From Leeuwenhoekiella palythoae (GTDB lineage: Bacteria > Bacteroidota > Bacteroidia > Flavobacteriales > Flavobacteriaceae): a DNA stretch of 64,000 nucleotides. The stretch covers positions 496,001 to 560,000 of the forward strand of contig NZ_FQXT01000002.1 of assembly GCF_900130045.1 (NCBI RefSeq), read 5' to 3'. Below the pieces are notes generated by a model, which ran no database searches, was not told the DNA's origin, and saw only the letters and a program-made list of their open reading frames with translations. Both the position numbers and the translations under genes were made by a program. Below, in pieces: positions 49,772-58,440 of this stretch (within the stretch, counting starts at the first letter, position 1; the number at the start of each line of letters is the position of its first letter).

Positions 49772-50105
49772 AACGCTTAATTTCTTTCAAAAAGTATACG
49801 AGGTCGCTCGCAAGATTCCCTATGGAAAAGTGACTTCGTATGGAGCTATTGCAAAATGTCTGGGAGCTCCACGTAGTGCGAGAATGGTTGGTTATGCTAT
49901 GAATGGTGCTTCAGCTATGGAAGATGTGCCGGCGCATCGTGTATTAAACCGTAACGGATTGTTAACCGGAAAACATCACTTCCCGGGAACGCATTTAATG
50001 CAACAATTACTAGAGAGCGAAGGGCATACCGTGGTAGACGATCAACTTCAGGATTTTAAAAAGCATTTTTGGGATCCGGTGGAGGTGATAGGTTTTGAGG
50101 AGTAA
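49758..50105 (+). CDS. Alkyltransferase-like (ATL) protein lacking active Cys
   Basis: A 115-residue protein like the DNA-binding domain of O6-alkylguanine DNA methyltransferase. The segment 'YEVARKIPYGKVTSYGAIAKCLGAPRSARMVGYAMNG' includes the recognition helix and 'ARMVG' Arg finger; the active site reads 'VPAHRVLNRNG', where the alkyl-accepting Cys of the canonical P-C-H-R is Ala. Such ATL proteins bind alkylated guanine and hand it to nucleotide excision repair instead of removing the alkyl group. ATG 49758 is inside the LysE gene by 14 bases. Cytosolic DNA repair factor. Confidence 0.92.
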   Translation: MPKPETLNFFQKVYEVARKIPYGKVTSYGAIAKCLGAPRSARMVGYAMNGASAMEDVPAHRVLNRNGLLTGKHHFPGTHLMQQLLESEGHTVVDDQLQDFKKHFWDPVEVIGFEE

Positions 50106-50317
50106 ACCGACTAGTACACTAGCTTAAGCAGCTCCCAATGTCTAGTTGTTAGAAATACAATTTTAATTATAGCGCGATAGTGCGAAGACCGGGATGCTCA
50201 AGGCTGTGATAGGGCCAATTAACAACGCAATTCTAGGCTTGTTTTTTCTGTGGAAAACATAAGGGTTTTCAATGGTCAGATAACAAATAACTCTTTCGAG
50301 TTCTGAAGATTTCAGCC

Positions 50318-50325
50318 TATATTTG
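50318..50325 (+). promoter_or_regulatory. Promoter -7 element for mrp-nifU
   Basis: TATATTTG fits TAnnTTTG and is 30 bases before the GTG of the Mrp gene; TTTCG at 50294-50298 sits near the -33 position. The preceding 210-base gap (from 50106) shows no gene or strong hairpin. Confidence 0.55.
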
Positions 50326-50355
50326 CAGCAATAGAATTAATGAAAGAACGACAAC

Positions 50356-51492
50356 GTGAAGTTAGAAAAACTAGCAATTTATGACGCTTTAAAAACCATT
50401 AGTGTGCCTGGAGAAGGCGAGGATATGGTGACAAGCGGCGCGGTGACCAACGTAGTTACCTTTGGAGATGAAGTTATTGTTGATATCACGATAAAAAACC
50501 CAAGTTTACAAGCCAAGAAGAAAACTGAAGTTGAAATCATGAAAGCGATTCACGCTGAAGTGCACCAGAAGGCTAAAGTAAAGGTTAATGTACGTGTAGA
50601 TGCTCCTGAAAAAAAGCAGGTAAATGAGATCAAAGGGAAGCCAATTCCCGGGATTCAAAATATCATTGCTGTTGCTTCCGGTAAAGGAGGGGTTGGGAAA
50701 TCTACAATTACGGCAAACTTAGCAGTGAGCTTGCAGAAAATGGGCTTTAAGGTTGGGATTCTCGATGCAGATATTTACGGGCCTTCAATCCCGATTATGT
50801 TTGATGTACAAGACGAAAAACCCCTTTCGGTAAAAGAAGATGGTAAACAGAAAATGAAACCTGTAGAGAGTTACGGGGTGAAGATTTTGTCTATTGGTTT
50901 CTTTACTAAACCCGATCAGGCTGTGGTTTGGCGAGGGCCAATGGCGTCAAAAGCTTTAAATCAAATGATTTTTGATGCTGCCTGGGGCGAGCTTGATTTT
51001 CTTTTAGTAGATCTTCCTCCGGGAACGGGTGATATTCACCTGAGTATTGTACAGGCGATGCCACTTACCGGTGCAGTTGTGGTGAGTACACCGCAAAATG
51101 TAGCTTTAGCCGATGCTAAAAAAGGGGTGGCGATGTTTCAGCAAGAAAGTATCAATGTGCCGGTTTTAGGAATCGTAGAAAATATGGCTTGGTTCACTCC
51201 AGAGGAGTTGCCTGAGAATAAATATTTTATATTTGGAAAAGAAGGTGCACGTAATTTAGCTGAAGATTTAGATGTGCGGTTACTGGCGCAAATTCCGTTA
51301 GTGCAAAGTATTCGTGAGGCAGGAGATGTAGGTCGACCTGCAGCCTTACAAGATGATACCATCTTATCAGAAGCTTTTGAGACGATGACGCGTAACAGCG
51401 TTGAGGAGTTGGTGAAGCGTAACGATAATTTGCCTCCAACAGAGGCTGTGAAAATTACAACTATGGCTGGCTGTGCCGCCGTTAAAAAATAA
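50356..51492 (+). CDS. Mrp/ApbC-type Fe-S cluster carrier ATPase
   Basis: A 378-residue P-loop ATPase of the Mrp/NBP35 family that carries or inserts [4Fe-4S] clusters. It has an N-terminal MIP18/DUF59 domain (about 1-85, 'ALKTISVPGEGEDMVTSGAVTNVVTFGDEVIVDITI'), the deviant Walker A 'ASGKGGVGKSTITANLAVSL' (about 107-126), 'DIYGPSIPIMF', 'DLPPGTGDIHLSIVQ' and a C-terminal tail lacking the CxxC seen in some relatives. GTG 50356 gives the conserved start KLEKLAIY. It is followed three bases later by nifU-like gene. The two work together in Fe-S assembly. Confidence 0.95.
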   Translation: MKLEKLAIYDALKTISVPGEGEDMVTSGAVTNVVTFGDEVIVDITIKNPSLQAKKKTEVEIMKAIHAEVHQKAKVKVNVRVDAPEKKQVNEIKGKPIPGIQNIIAVASGKGGVGKSTITANLAVSLQKMGFKVGILDADIYGPSIPIMFDVQDEKPLSVKEDGKQKMKPVESYGVKILSIGFFTKPDQAVVWRGPMASKALNQMIFDAAWGELDFLLVDLPPGTGDIHLSIVQAMPLTGAVVVSTPQNVALADAKKGVAMFQQESINVPVLGIVENMAWFTPEELPENKYFIFGKEGARNLAEDLDVRLLAQIPLVQSIREAGDVGRPAALQDDTILSEAFETMTRNSVEELVKRNDNLPPTEAVKITTMAGCAAVKK

Positions 51493-51495
51493 GAT

Positions 51496-51738
51496 ATGAC
51501 AGACACAGAATTAAAAGGCAAGGTTGAAGCAGCTTTAGAAGAAATCCGTCCGTTTTTACAAAATGACGGTGGTGATATTTCGTTGCTTTCTATCGAGGAC
51601 GGCACAACTGTAAAAGTACAACTAGAAGGTGCTTGCGTAGGGTGTAGTGTAAATCAGATGACACTTAAAAGCGGTGTTGAAATGACGATAAAAAAGCACG
51701 CGCCACAAATTGAGCGTGTGATCAATATTGAGGCTTAA
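51496..51738 (+). CDS. NifU C-terminal domain Fe-S scaffold
   Basis: An 80-residue protein of the NifU C-terminal domain type. The cluster-binding motif C-x-x-C is in 'LEGACVGCSVNQMTLKSGVEMTIKKHAPQIERV' (Cys at about 50 and 53). It serves as a scaffold or carrier for Fe-S clusters in the cytosol. ATG 51496 lies three bases after the Mrp stop, so these are co-transcribed. An intrinsic terminator follows. Confidence 0.95.
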   Translation: MTDTELKGKVEAALEEIRPFLQNDGGDISLLSIEDGTTVKVQLEGACVGCSVNQMTLKSGVEMTIKKHAPQIERVINIEA

Positions 51739-51767
51739 AAGGCTTCCTTATACATTATTTTAAAGTG

Positions 51768-51804
51768 AAAGCTGCCAGGTAAACTGCGCAGCTTTTTTTT
51801 TTTT
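51768..51804 (+). terminator. Intrinsic terminator after nifU-like gene
   Basis: AAAGCTGC (51768-51775) pairs with GCAGCTTT (51788-51795) followed by a T-run of about 12. Confidence 0.9.
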
Positions 51805-51914
51805 ACCCTAACGATCTCAGGAAGGCCGATTAAGTCATATTTGGAAATGAATTTTAAACGTAAAATTTACATTTAAATAGTATATTTAGCTTTTGTTATT
51901 TTAATATCACAACC

Positions 51915-52823
51915 ATGAGTCACTCTAAAAGCCGAAGAAACGCTTTGAAAAATATTGCGCTAACTACAGGAGGTGTTAGTTTAGGTATTTCAGCTTTAAG
52001 CTGTAAAGATGCCAATCAAGACAAACCACAGGCTACTGCGGTAGAAGAAGATCAGGCGCTTAAGGGTAATATCAATCATTCGGCGTGCTACTGGTGTTAT
52101 AATTCATTTCCGCTGGAAGAATTTGCACAAGAAGCAGCAGCTTTAGGACTTAAAGGAATTGATTTACTCAAACCTGAAGAATGGGAAACCGCCAAGAAAT
52201 ACGGTTTAGAATGTGCAGTAGCTACCGATAGTTTTGCGAGTATCACTAACGGATTTAATGATCCCGCAAACCATAAACCGCTTCAAGAGCAGTATGCAAA
52301 GCTTATAGATCAGGCGAGCGAAGCCGGAATCAAAAATGTGATCGTTTTTTCAGGAAACAAGCGTGAATTGAGCGAGGAAGAAGGTTTGGTTAACTGTGCC
52401 GAAGGTCTAGCGCCTTTGGTAAAGCAAGCCGAAGAAAAAAATGTTGTGCTTATTATGGAGCTGCTTAACAGCAAAATTGATCACGCAGATTATCAATGTG
52501 ACAATACTCCCTGGGGTGTGGCGCTTTGCGAACGCTTGGGCTCTGAGCATTTTAAGTTATTGTACGATATCTATCATATGCAAATTATGGAAGGTGACGT
52601 GATACGCACCATTCAGGATTATCATCAATATTTTGCGCATTATCATACGGGAGGCGTTCCCGGTCGCAATGAGATTACTGAGGTGCAAGAGCTTAACTAT
52701 CCTGCTATTATGAAGGCTATCAAAGACACCGGCTATAACGGATTTGTGGCACAGGAGTTTATTCCAACCTATCCAGACAAGATCAAAGCCCTAAAAGAAG
52801 GAATCAAAATCTGTGACGTTTAA
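51915..52823 (+). CDS. TIM-barrel sugar isomerase/epimerase (hydroxypyruvate isomerase-like)
   Basis: A 302-residue exported protein with an N-terminal signal carrying a twin-Arg (SRRNALKNIALTTGG, then 'LGISALSC'). It may therefore be a Tat substrate that becomes a lipoprotein. The rest is a xylose isomerase-like TIM barrel similar to hydroxypyruvate isomerases: 'NHSACYWCYNSFPLEEFAQEAAALGLKGIDLLKPEEW', 'MELLNSKIDHADYQCDNTPWGVALCERLGSEHFKLLYDIYHMQIMEGDVIRTIQDY' (metal ligand Glu, Asp and His), 'HTGGVPGRNEI' and 'GYNGFVAQEFIPT'. The natural substrate is not clear. ATG 51915. It is probably periplasmic. Confidence 0.9.
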   Translation: MSHSKSRRNALKNIALTTGGVSLGISALSCKDANQDKPQATAVEEDQALKGNINHSACYWCYNSFPLEEFAQEAAALGLKGIDLLKPEEWETAKKYGLECAVATDSFASITNGFNDPANHKPLQEQYAKLIDQASEAGIKNVIVFSGNKRELSEEEGLVNCAEGLAPLVKQAEEKNVVLIMELLNSKIDHADYQCDNTPWGVALCERLGSEHFKLLYDIYHMQIMEGDVIRTIQDYHQYFAHYHTGGVPGRNEITEVQELNYPAIMKAIKDTGYNGFVAQEFIPTYPDKIKALKEGIKICDV

Positions 52824-52875
52824 ATAATCCTAGTAAAATAGTAGGGTTTTAAACGGTTTAAAGCAGGATTTTTAC

Positions 52876-52883
52876 TAATTTTG
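52876..52883 (+). promoter_or_regulatory. Promoter -7 element for ferredoxin
   Basis: TAATTTTG fits TAnnTTTG and is 20 bases before the ferredoxin ATG (52903). No clear -33 element. Confidence 0.5.
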
Positions 52884-52902
52884 CAGGTCAAAATACAGCA
52901 CT

Positions 52903-53223
52903 ATGCAAGATGTTACGATTACAGTAATAGACCGTGAAGGAGTGGCTCACGCACTGGAGGCACCCACTGATATGAATTTAAACTTGATGGAAGTATGTAA
53001 AATGTATGAACTTCCGGTTGAAGGTACCTGCGGCGGAATGGCGATGTGCGCTTCTTGCCAGTGCTACGTGCTTTCTGAACATAAGCTGAATGAAATGGGA
53101 TATGATGAAGAAGCGATGCTTTCTGAAGCTTTTAATGTAGAAGAAAATAGCCGCCTGGGATGTCAGATTCCTATTACTTCAGACTTACACGGGCTAGAAG
53201 TAAAACTGGCACCTGAGAGTTAA
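52903..53223 (+). CDS. [2Fe-2S] ferredoxin, adrenodoxin type
   Basis: A 106-residue electron carrier. The four cluster cysteines are C43, C49, C52 and C87 in 'GTCGGMAMCASCQCYV' and 'SRLGCQIPI', in the C-x5-C-x2-C pattern of adrenodoxin and Isc ferredoxin. It may supply electrons to Fe-S assembly or biosynthetic oxygenases; no partner gene is adjacent apart from the Mrp-NifU genes about 1.2 kb upstream. ATG 52903. A hairpin terminator follows. Confidence 0.95.
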   Translation: MQDVTITVIDREGVAHALEAPTDMNLNLMEVCKMYELPVEGTCGGMAMCASCQCYVLSEHKLNEMGYDEEAMLSEAFNVEENSRLGCQIPITSDLHGLEVKLAPES

Positions 53224-53243
53224 AACACAGTTATAAAAGCATT

Positions 53244-53279
53244 AAAAAAGGGACTTGAGTTTTTCAATGTCCCTTTTTT
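53244..53279. terminator. Terminator between ferredoxin and SGNH hydrolase genes
   Basis: AAAAAAGGGAC (53244-53254) and GTCCCTTTTTT (53269-53279) form a long stem with an inner imperfect extension. It can serve both convergent genes. Confidence 0.88.
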
Positions 53280-53284
53280 CGTAT

Positions 53285-54016
53285 CTAAGATTGTTCTCGA
53301 AGCAAGCTCAAAACAAAAGGAGAGAGCCGTTCGGTAAATTCAGCATAAGCATCTGCTGAAGGGTGCAAACCATCGCGCGCAACGAGATTAGGCTCAGCGA
53401 TCCCTCTTCTGGTAATATCGGTGATATTTATAAAGCGCACTCCACGGCGTTCTGCAACTTCTCTGGCATAAGCGTTATACGCATCTATTTCTTCAGAGAT
53501 CTGCTCAGGATTTCCGCTATTTTGACCAAATGGGGTGTACGCATAATCAGGGATAGAAACGACTATCACTCGGTTTTTTTTACCTTTTGCCAAATTGATC
53601 GCTGTCATCAATAATTGAGGAAACTCAGTCTCATACTGACTAAAGCTGCGTCCTTGGTATTGATTATTCACACCTATAAGTAGGGTGACAAAATCATAAT
53701 TTTCAGAAGGTTTTTCGGTATTGATCGCGTTGATAAGATCATCGGTGCGCCATCCTGTAGTTGCGATAATATCAGTTTCAACAGTGCTGCCTGTTTGCTC
53801 TTCTATTTGTTCTTCAAGTTGAATGGGAAACCTGCACGTAGAACAAACGCTTTCCCCTATGGTATAACTATCTCCCAAAGCCAGATAGGTATAATCTGCT
53901 TCAGAAGTATTTACAGGAATTTCTTCTATTTCACTAGTGTTGTCGTCACCATCAGCGCAGCCTAAAATGGCAAAGATGATAACGGGTGCTACTAAAGCAC
54001 TTATGTATTTAAGCAT
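53285..54016 (-). CDS. SGNH/GDSL-type esterase lipoprotein
   Basis: A 243-residue secreted hydrolase with lipobox 'FAILGC' (Cys about residue 20). SGNH blocks: block I 'YLALGDSYTIGESV' (catalytic Ser), block II Gly in 'TTGWRTDDL', block III 'LIGVNNQYQG' (Asn) and block V 'DGLHPSADAYAEF' (Asp and His). It also has 'VCSTCRFP' with paired Cys near the active Ser. It likely removes acyl or acetyl groups outside the cell. Stop meets a terminator shared with ferredoxin. It follows the metallophosphoesterase gene by 8 bases, so they are co-transcribed. Confidence 0.92.
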   Translation of the reverse strand: MLKYISALVAPVIIFAILGCADGDDNTSEIEEIPVNTSEADYTYLALGDSYTIGESVCSTCRFPIQLEEQIEEQTGSTVETDIIATTGWRTDDLINAINTEKPSENYDFVTLLIGVNNQYQGRSFSQYETEFPQLLMTAINLAKGKKNRVIVVSIPDYAYTPFGQNSGNPEQISEEIDAYNAYAREVAERRGVRFINITDITRRGIAEPNLVARDGLHPSADAYAEFTERLSPFVLSLLREQS

Positions 54017-54024
54017 AATGTTTT

Positions 54025-54921
54025 TTATTTTGTTTGATAAGCTGTCAGTTTTTGCGGGCCTTCCAGCGGGATACGTATGATTCTTAAAAAGCCGTCTTCA
54101 GTAGTCGCAATTTGCCATTTTATAAGCGTTATTGCGCCATTTTCGATTTCTAAACCCGTAATACTGCGTGGGTGCACACAGCTGCCGTCATTAAAATAAG
54201 CAATGTCTCCTGGTTCTGGAAATCTTGGCCGGTGTGTATGGCTGGTTATCGTAAACTGATTGTCGCGTTGGGTGATCCATTTTTTTGTACGGCGTTCAAC
54301 TTTTATGAGTTCGTAATAATTCTTTGCGGGACTCGTAGGATCTGAAATTCCTGCGCCCTGTAAAGGACGCCACAAAACACGTACCATAAAGCGGTTAAAC
54401 TGCCAGGCAACATAATTCATCCAGTCGGCTTGATGCCCGTGGCATAAAAAGAGTTCTTGGTTGGTTTCGGTATGTTTTAAAATAAGTGCTTCGTGCACTT
54501 TTATTCCCGGAAACAGGGGTTGATCGCTGTCTGTTTTTCGGTCAAAAAATGTGTGAAGGTGCTTTTCTACGTAGCTTTGATTTTTATAAACCATATCGTG
54601 ATTTCCCCAAATTAAATGCAGGCGTCCTTCAGCATAAAATTGCTGCATAAGACCGTAAACATTTTTGTGGGATTCAAAGATCGAATCAAACGAAAGATTT
54701 TCCCATAACTCATCACCATCTCCAAGTTCGCAATAGGTAAACCCGTTTTGATAGTATTGCTTGAGCGCGTGAAAGTAGATGTTTCGGTTGTTAGCAAAAT
54801 CGTCTGCGCCACTATTATCACCGCGATGACAATCGCTAAACAGAATAAATTTGCTTTCGTCTGAAAACGGAATTACCGGCGCATTAGCAAAGGCACGATC
54901 AAAACGTGTTGTAGAAGACAT
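54025..54921 (-). CDS. Metallophosphoesterase family protein
   Basis: A 298-residue calcineurin-like phosphoesterase. Metal ligands appear in 'FILFSDCHRGDNSGADDF' (D-C-H), 'YCELGDGDELWE' (G-D-x-x-E), 'LIWGNHDMVYKN' (GNHD), 'LFLCHGHQADWM' (G-H) and 'ITSHTHRPRF' (H-x-H). No signal peptide; cytosolic or membrane associated. Substrate unknown; relatives include UDP-diacylglucosamine hydrolase (LpxH) and diverse phosphoesterases. ATG 54921 and followed by the SGNH lipoprotein gene after 8 bases. Confidence 0.92.
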   Translation of the reverse strand: MSSTTRFDRAFANAPVIPFSDESKFILFSDCHRGDNSGADDFANNRNIYFHALKQYYQNGFTYCELGDGDELWENLSFDSIFESHKNVYGLMQQFYAEGRLHLIWGNHDMVYKNQSYVEKHLHTFFDRKTDSDQPLFPGIKVHEALILKHTETNQELFLCHGHQADWMNYVAWQFNRFMVRVLWRPLQGAGISDPTSPAKNYYELIKVERRTKKWITQRDNQFTITSHTHRPRFPEPGDIAYFNDGSCVHPRSITGLEIENGAITLIKWQIATTEDGFLRIIRIPLEGPQKLTAYQTK

Positions 54922-54986
54922 CTAAGCTTTTAAAGCTAAGATACGACTTAGGATATAATAAAAAGGGACCTCAGGAGCGTGAAAAC

Positions 54987-55763
54987 CTAAGCGGTGATTT
55001 TATCGGTTATTTCTTGTTCAATACCGCTCCAGAGTACGATGCGTCTGCGTAGCGCCTCGACTGCTGTATGTTTTACTTCTTCCCATTTAAGCGAATCGGT
55101 TCCGCAGAGTTCTTCGATCATTTTTAAAGCCATTGGGCCGTGCTCGTCACCATCCAGTTCAATGTGACGATCAAAATAATACTTGAACAAGCTCAAGTCT
55201 TGTTTCGGGAAATTGGTTTGTATTTCAGTAATAATTTTACTGAACATATCTGGGATCAAGTCTTCACGACCAAAGGTAAAAGCAGCAGCGATCTTGTGCG
55301 GTTTTCCTTCAGCAATAATCTCAAAAGTAAAGCGTAAAAACTCCTTTACACTTTCTGGAATGTCACTCACGGCGATGACTAAGAAAACGTCTGTGCCGTG
55401 CGTGATGTGGTTTAAAAAACTACTTATTTGTTCTAAAGAAGCATCAGATTTTTTCATCGCATCCAGATACATTTCAAAATGGCTCTGGCGCTTACCCTCC
55501 ATATTGATGTCTGTTTCTTCAGCGAGAACGATTTCATTGATCAAGTAGCGAATCTCAGGATTACCAATAGGGTACCACGGAGTTGAAACCTTAGTTAGAT
55601 CAAATTGTAGCGCTTTAAGAAGAGACATAAAATCCCAAACGGCAAACACGTGATGCTGCATAAAAGATTGCAGATCTGCCGGAGTGCGTAATTTTTTATA
55701 GAGCGTGTGATTTAACAGTTCGTCCTGATACGGTGCAATCGCCTTATTGATATACTTAATCAT
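54987..55763 (-). CDS. DUF3050 family protein (heme-oxygenase-like fold)
   Basis: A 258-residue cytosolic protein matching DUF3050, whose helical pattern resembles heme-oxygenase-like diiron proteins. The core includes 'FMQHHVFAVWDFMSLLKALQ' and 'IRYLINEIVLAEETDINMEGKRQSHFEMYLDAM' and 'YFDRHIELDGDEHGPMALKMIEEL', which offer His and Glu for metal binding (inference). Function unknown. ATG 55763 is preferred over the TTG at 55772. It is 66 bases from the metallophosphoesterase gene and 79 from the acyl-CoA dehydrogenase; co-transcription is possible. Confidence 0.9.
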   Translation of the reverse strand: MIKYINKAIAPYQDELLNHTLYKKLRTPADLQSFMQHHVFAVWDFMSLLKALQFDLTKVSTPWYPIGNPEIRYLINEIVLAEETDINMEGKRQSHFEMYLDAMKKSDASLEQISSFLNHITHGTDVFLVIAVSDIPESVKEFLRFTFEIIAEGKPHKIAAAFTFGREDLIPDMFSKIITEIQTNFPKQDLSLFKYYFDRHIELDGDEHGPMALKMIEELCGTDSLKWEEVKHTAVEALRRRIVLWSGIEQEITDKITA

Positions 55764-55842
55764 CAAAAACAAATTTTTGCAAAATTAAAAAAACCAATTT
55801 GACTATATGCTATTTTAACCCGTGATAATCCTTATACTGCTA

Positions 55843-57021
55843 TTATTTAAACGCATTGAGGCCGGTAACATCCATTCCGGTGATGAGGAGATGAATATCG
55901 TGCGTACCTTCATAAGTGACCACACTTTCTAAATTCATCATATGACGCATAATGCTATATTCACCGGTGATGCCCATTCCGCCCAGTATTTGTCTAGCTT
56001 CGCGGGCAATTTTAAGTGCCATTTCTACATTGTTTCGTTTGGCCATTGAGATCTGTGCTGAAGTTGCTTTGCCCTCATTTCTAAGACTTCCCAAACGCCA
56101 GGCAAGAAGTTGTGCCTTAGTGATCTCGGTGATCATTTCTGCTAATTTCTTTTGCTGAAGCTGAAAAGATCCAATGGGTTTACCAAATTGCTCTCGTTCT
56201 TTTGCATAGCGTAACGCCGTGTCATAACAATCCATCGCAGCGCCTATGGCACCCCAAGCGATCCCAAAGCGTGCCGAATCTAAACACATCAAAGGAGCAC
56301 CCAACCCTGACTTATTAGGTAGCAAATTCTCTTTAGGAACTTTGACATTATCAAAAATGAGTTCGCCGGTTGCACTAGCACGCAGCGACCATTTATTATG
56401 CGTTGTGGGTGTAGAAAAACCTTCCATACCACGCTCAACGATCAAGCCGTGTATTCTACCGGATTCATCTTTTGCCCATACCACCGCAATATCTGCAAAT
56501 GGGGCATTTGAGATCCACATTTTGGCTCCGTTCAAAAGGTAATGATCGCCTTTGTCTTTAAAATTGGTTACCATCCCGCCGGGGTTAGAACCGTGATCAG
56601 GTTCAGTAAGGCCAAAGCAACCCATAAATTCACCGCTGGCAAGTTTGGGTAAATACGTTTTGCGTTGCGCTTCAGAACCGAATTTAAAAATAGGATACAT
56701 GACCAGCGACGACTGCACCGAAGCAGTAGAGCGCACACCACTATCGCCACGCTCGATCTCTTGCATAATGAGACCGTAGCTTATCTGGTCTAAACCGGCG
56801 CCACCGTATTCTTCAGGAATGTACGGGCCAAAAGCACCAATTTCGGCAAGACCTTTAATGATTTCCTTAGGGAATTCAGCTTTTTGGGCAGCTTCCTCAA
56901 TGATAGGAGAAACATCACGTTTCACCCAATCGCGAGCAGCGCTTCGCACAAGTTTGTGTTCTTCGGTTAAAAGATCATCAAGGTTGTAATAATCGGGAGC
57001 TTCAAAAAGATCGGGTTTCAT
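55843..57021 (-). CDS. Acyl-CoA dehydrogenase, glutaryl-CoA dehydrogenase-like
   Basis: A 392-residue FAD enzyme oxidising acyl-CoA. Family motifs include 'GAFGPYIPEEYGGAGLDQISYGLIMQEIERGDSGVRSTASVQSSLVMYPI' and 'GCFGLTEPDHGSNPGGMVT' (flavin binding). A later block reads 'YDTALRYAKEREQFGKPIGSFQLQQKKLAEMITEI'. The catalytic Glu is in 'VTYEGTHDIHLLI'. The pattern fits glutaryl-CoA dehydrogenases best, which would tie to lysine degradation; the saccharopine-like gene at 42144 is far away, so the link is loose. ATG 57021. Confidence 0.93.
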   Translation of the reverse strand: MKPDLFEAPDYYNLDDLLTEEHKLVRSAARDWVKRDVSPIIEEAAQKAEFPKEIIKGLAEIGAFGPYIPEEYGGAGLDQISYGLIMQEIERGDSGVRSTASVQSSLVMYPIFKFGSEAQRKTYLPKLASGEFMGCFGLTEPDHGSNPGGMVTNFKDKGDHYLLNGAKMWISNAPFADIAVVWAKDESGRIHGLIVERGMEGFSTPTTHNKWSLRASATGELIFDNVKVPKENLLPNKSGLGAPLMCLDSARFGIAWGAIGAAMDCYDTALRYAKEREQFGKPIGSFQLQQKKLAEMITEITKAQLLAWRLGSLRNEGKATSAQISMAKRNNVEMALKIAREARQILGGMGITGEYSIMRHMMNLESVVTYEGTHDIHLLITGMDVTGLNAFK

Positions 57022-57158
57022 AAAGTGCTTATTGAAAAACAGCCTAAGCTGTTGAATTATTAATGCTTTAAAGATTGTGTTTTGTAACTATCTAAATTTA
57101 GCATTTTGCTAAAGCATCAGAAACAATTCTTTAAAATTTTCAATAGCGCAAGACAAGC

Positions 57159-57881
57159 TTACATTTTAAGATAGAAATCTTTTACCAGTTCTTGATAAGT
57201 GTCAGTGTAATTATGACGAGAAATTTCGATAATTAATTCGTGCTTTTGTGGAGTGTTTTGTGTTCTGCTGAAAAGCAGTAGAGAGCGTTTTGCTTCAACC
57301 TGAGCATTTCCTTTTACACGGGTAATTTTCTTCGGAAATAAATTTCCTCGGGCAGCGAGATCAATAAATTCTTGCTCACGATTAAAAGGAATCACCACAC
57401 TGAACATTCCGTTAGGATTGAGCAATTGATTGGCTGAAGCTACAAGCAGTTCAAACGGCATAGATTCTTCAAAACGTGCCTGTTCCCGGGCAGAACCTTG
57501 CTGCTCGGCTTGTGGAGCATTTCCTTCAAAAAATGGCGGGTTGCAGGTGATCAAATCGTAAGTATCTTCGATTTCGGTTGCAAACTCATAGAGATGTGCG
57601 TGATAGCAAAAAAGGCGATCGCCCCAAGGCGAAGCTTCAAAATTTTCTACCGCCTGCTCATAAGCATCTTCATCCAGCTCTAGCGCATCTACAAGTTCTG
57701 CATCACAGCGTTGGGCGAGCATCAGTGCAATAACCCCTGTTCCGGTGCCAATATCAAGTATCGAAAGTGGATTATGGTCTACCGGCGTCCAGGCACCGAG
57801 TAAAACGCCATCGGTACCTATTTTCATCGCACAGCGATCCTGGTGAACAGTAAATTGTTTGAATTGAAAAGGTTTTGTCAA
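57159..57881 (-). CDS. trmN6: tRNA1(Val) (adenine37-N6)-methyltransferase
   Basis: A 240-residue SAM-dependent enzyme methylating A37 of tRNA-Val. Motifs: 'MKIGTDGVLLGAWTPVDHNPLSILDIGTGTGVIALMLAQRC' and 'DLITCNPPFFEG' (N-P-P-F, the adenine-N6 signature). Complete length. It is the last gene of the rpsP-rimM operon, with a 23-base gap after rimM. ATG 57881. Its presence with S16 and RimM groups translation-maturation functions. Confidence 0.94.
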   Translation of the reverse strand: MTKPFQFKQFTVHQDRCAMKIGTDGVLLGAWTPVDHNPLSILDIGTGTGVIALMLAQRCDAELVDALELDEDAYEQAVENFEASPWGDRLFCYHAHLYEFATEIEDTYDLITCNPPFFEGNAPQAEQQGSAREQARFEESMPFELLVASANQLLNPNGMFSVVIPFNREQEFIDLAARGNLFPKKITRVKGNAQVEAKRSLLLFSRTQNTPQKHELIIEISRHNYTDTYQELVKDFYLKM

Positions 57882-57904
57882 AACGTAACCGGTTGAGAAT
57901 ACTA

Positions 57905-58429
57905 TTACAAATAGATCTCGATAAGCCCTTCGGGTGTATCCAGCGTTATGGTCTTAGTGCTTCGATCTACTTTTTTGATAAAATCATCGTTAATGGGGAT
58001 CAGTACTTCTTTGCCCTTGTGATCGATCTCAAAAAGGGCTTGAGCGGTATTATCGTTAACACCGGTAATGGTGCCTACTTCACCAAAATAGATGTCATTT
58101 ACTTTAAAGCCAATGATCTCGTGGTAATAAAATTTATTGCCTTCAAGTTGGGGAAGCATAGATAACGGTAGATACAGCTCAGCATTTACAAGATCTTCTG
58201 CATCTTCTTCGGTGTTGACATCTTCAAAATCTATGCGTAATAAAGTAGACTTGTGCAGTTGGCACGATTGTATAAAAAAAGGAACCAGATTGCCGTTAAA
58301 TTCGACAAATACTGATTCCAATTCTTCATACATTTCGGGTTCGTCTGTGTCTAGCTTTGCTAGTAACTCGCCCTTAAAGCTAAATTTTCGCACGATTTTG
58401 CCCAGATAGAAACATTCTTCTTTGCGCAT
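57905..58429 (-). CDS. rimM: Ribosome maturation factor RimM
   Basis: A 174-residue factor that helps mature the 30S head. It begins 'CFYLGKIVRKFSFKGELLAKLDTDEPEMYEELESVFVE' (RimM N-domain) and ends in the PRC-barrel part 'YYHEIIGFKVNDIYFGEVGTITGVNDNTAQALFEIDHKGKEVLIPINDDFIKKVDRSTKTITLDTPEGLIEIYL'. It binds S19 and the 30S. ATG 58429 lies 11 bases after the rpsP stop, as in most bacteria; trmD is not adjacent here. Confidence 0.96.
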   Translation of the reverse strand: MRKEECFYLGKIVRKFSFKGELLAKLDTDEPEMYEELESVFVEFNGNLVPFFIQSCQLHKSTLLRIDFEDVNTEEDAEDLVNAELYLPLSMLPQLEGNKFYYHEIIGFKVNDIYFGEVGTITGVNDNTAQALFEIDHKGKEVLIPINDDFIKKVDRSTKTITLDTPEGLIEIYL

Positions 58430-58440
58430 CGTGGTACGAT

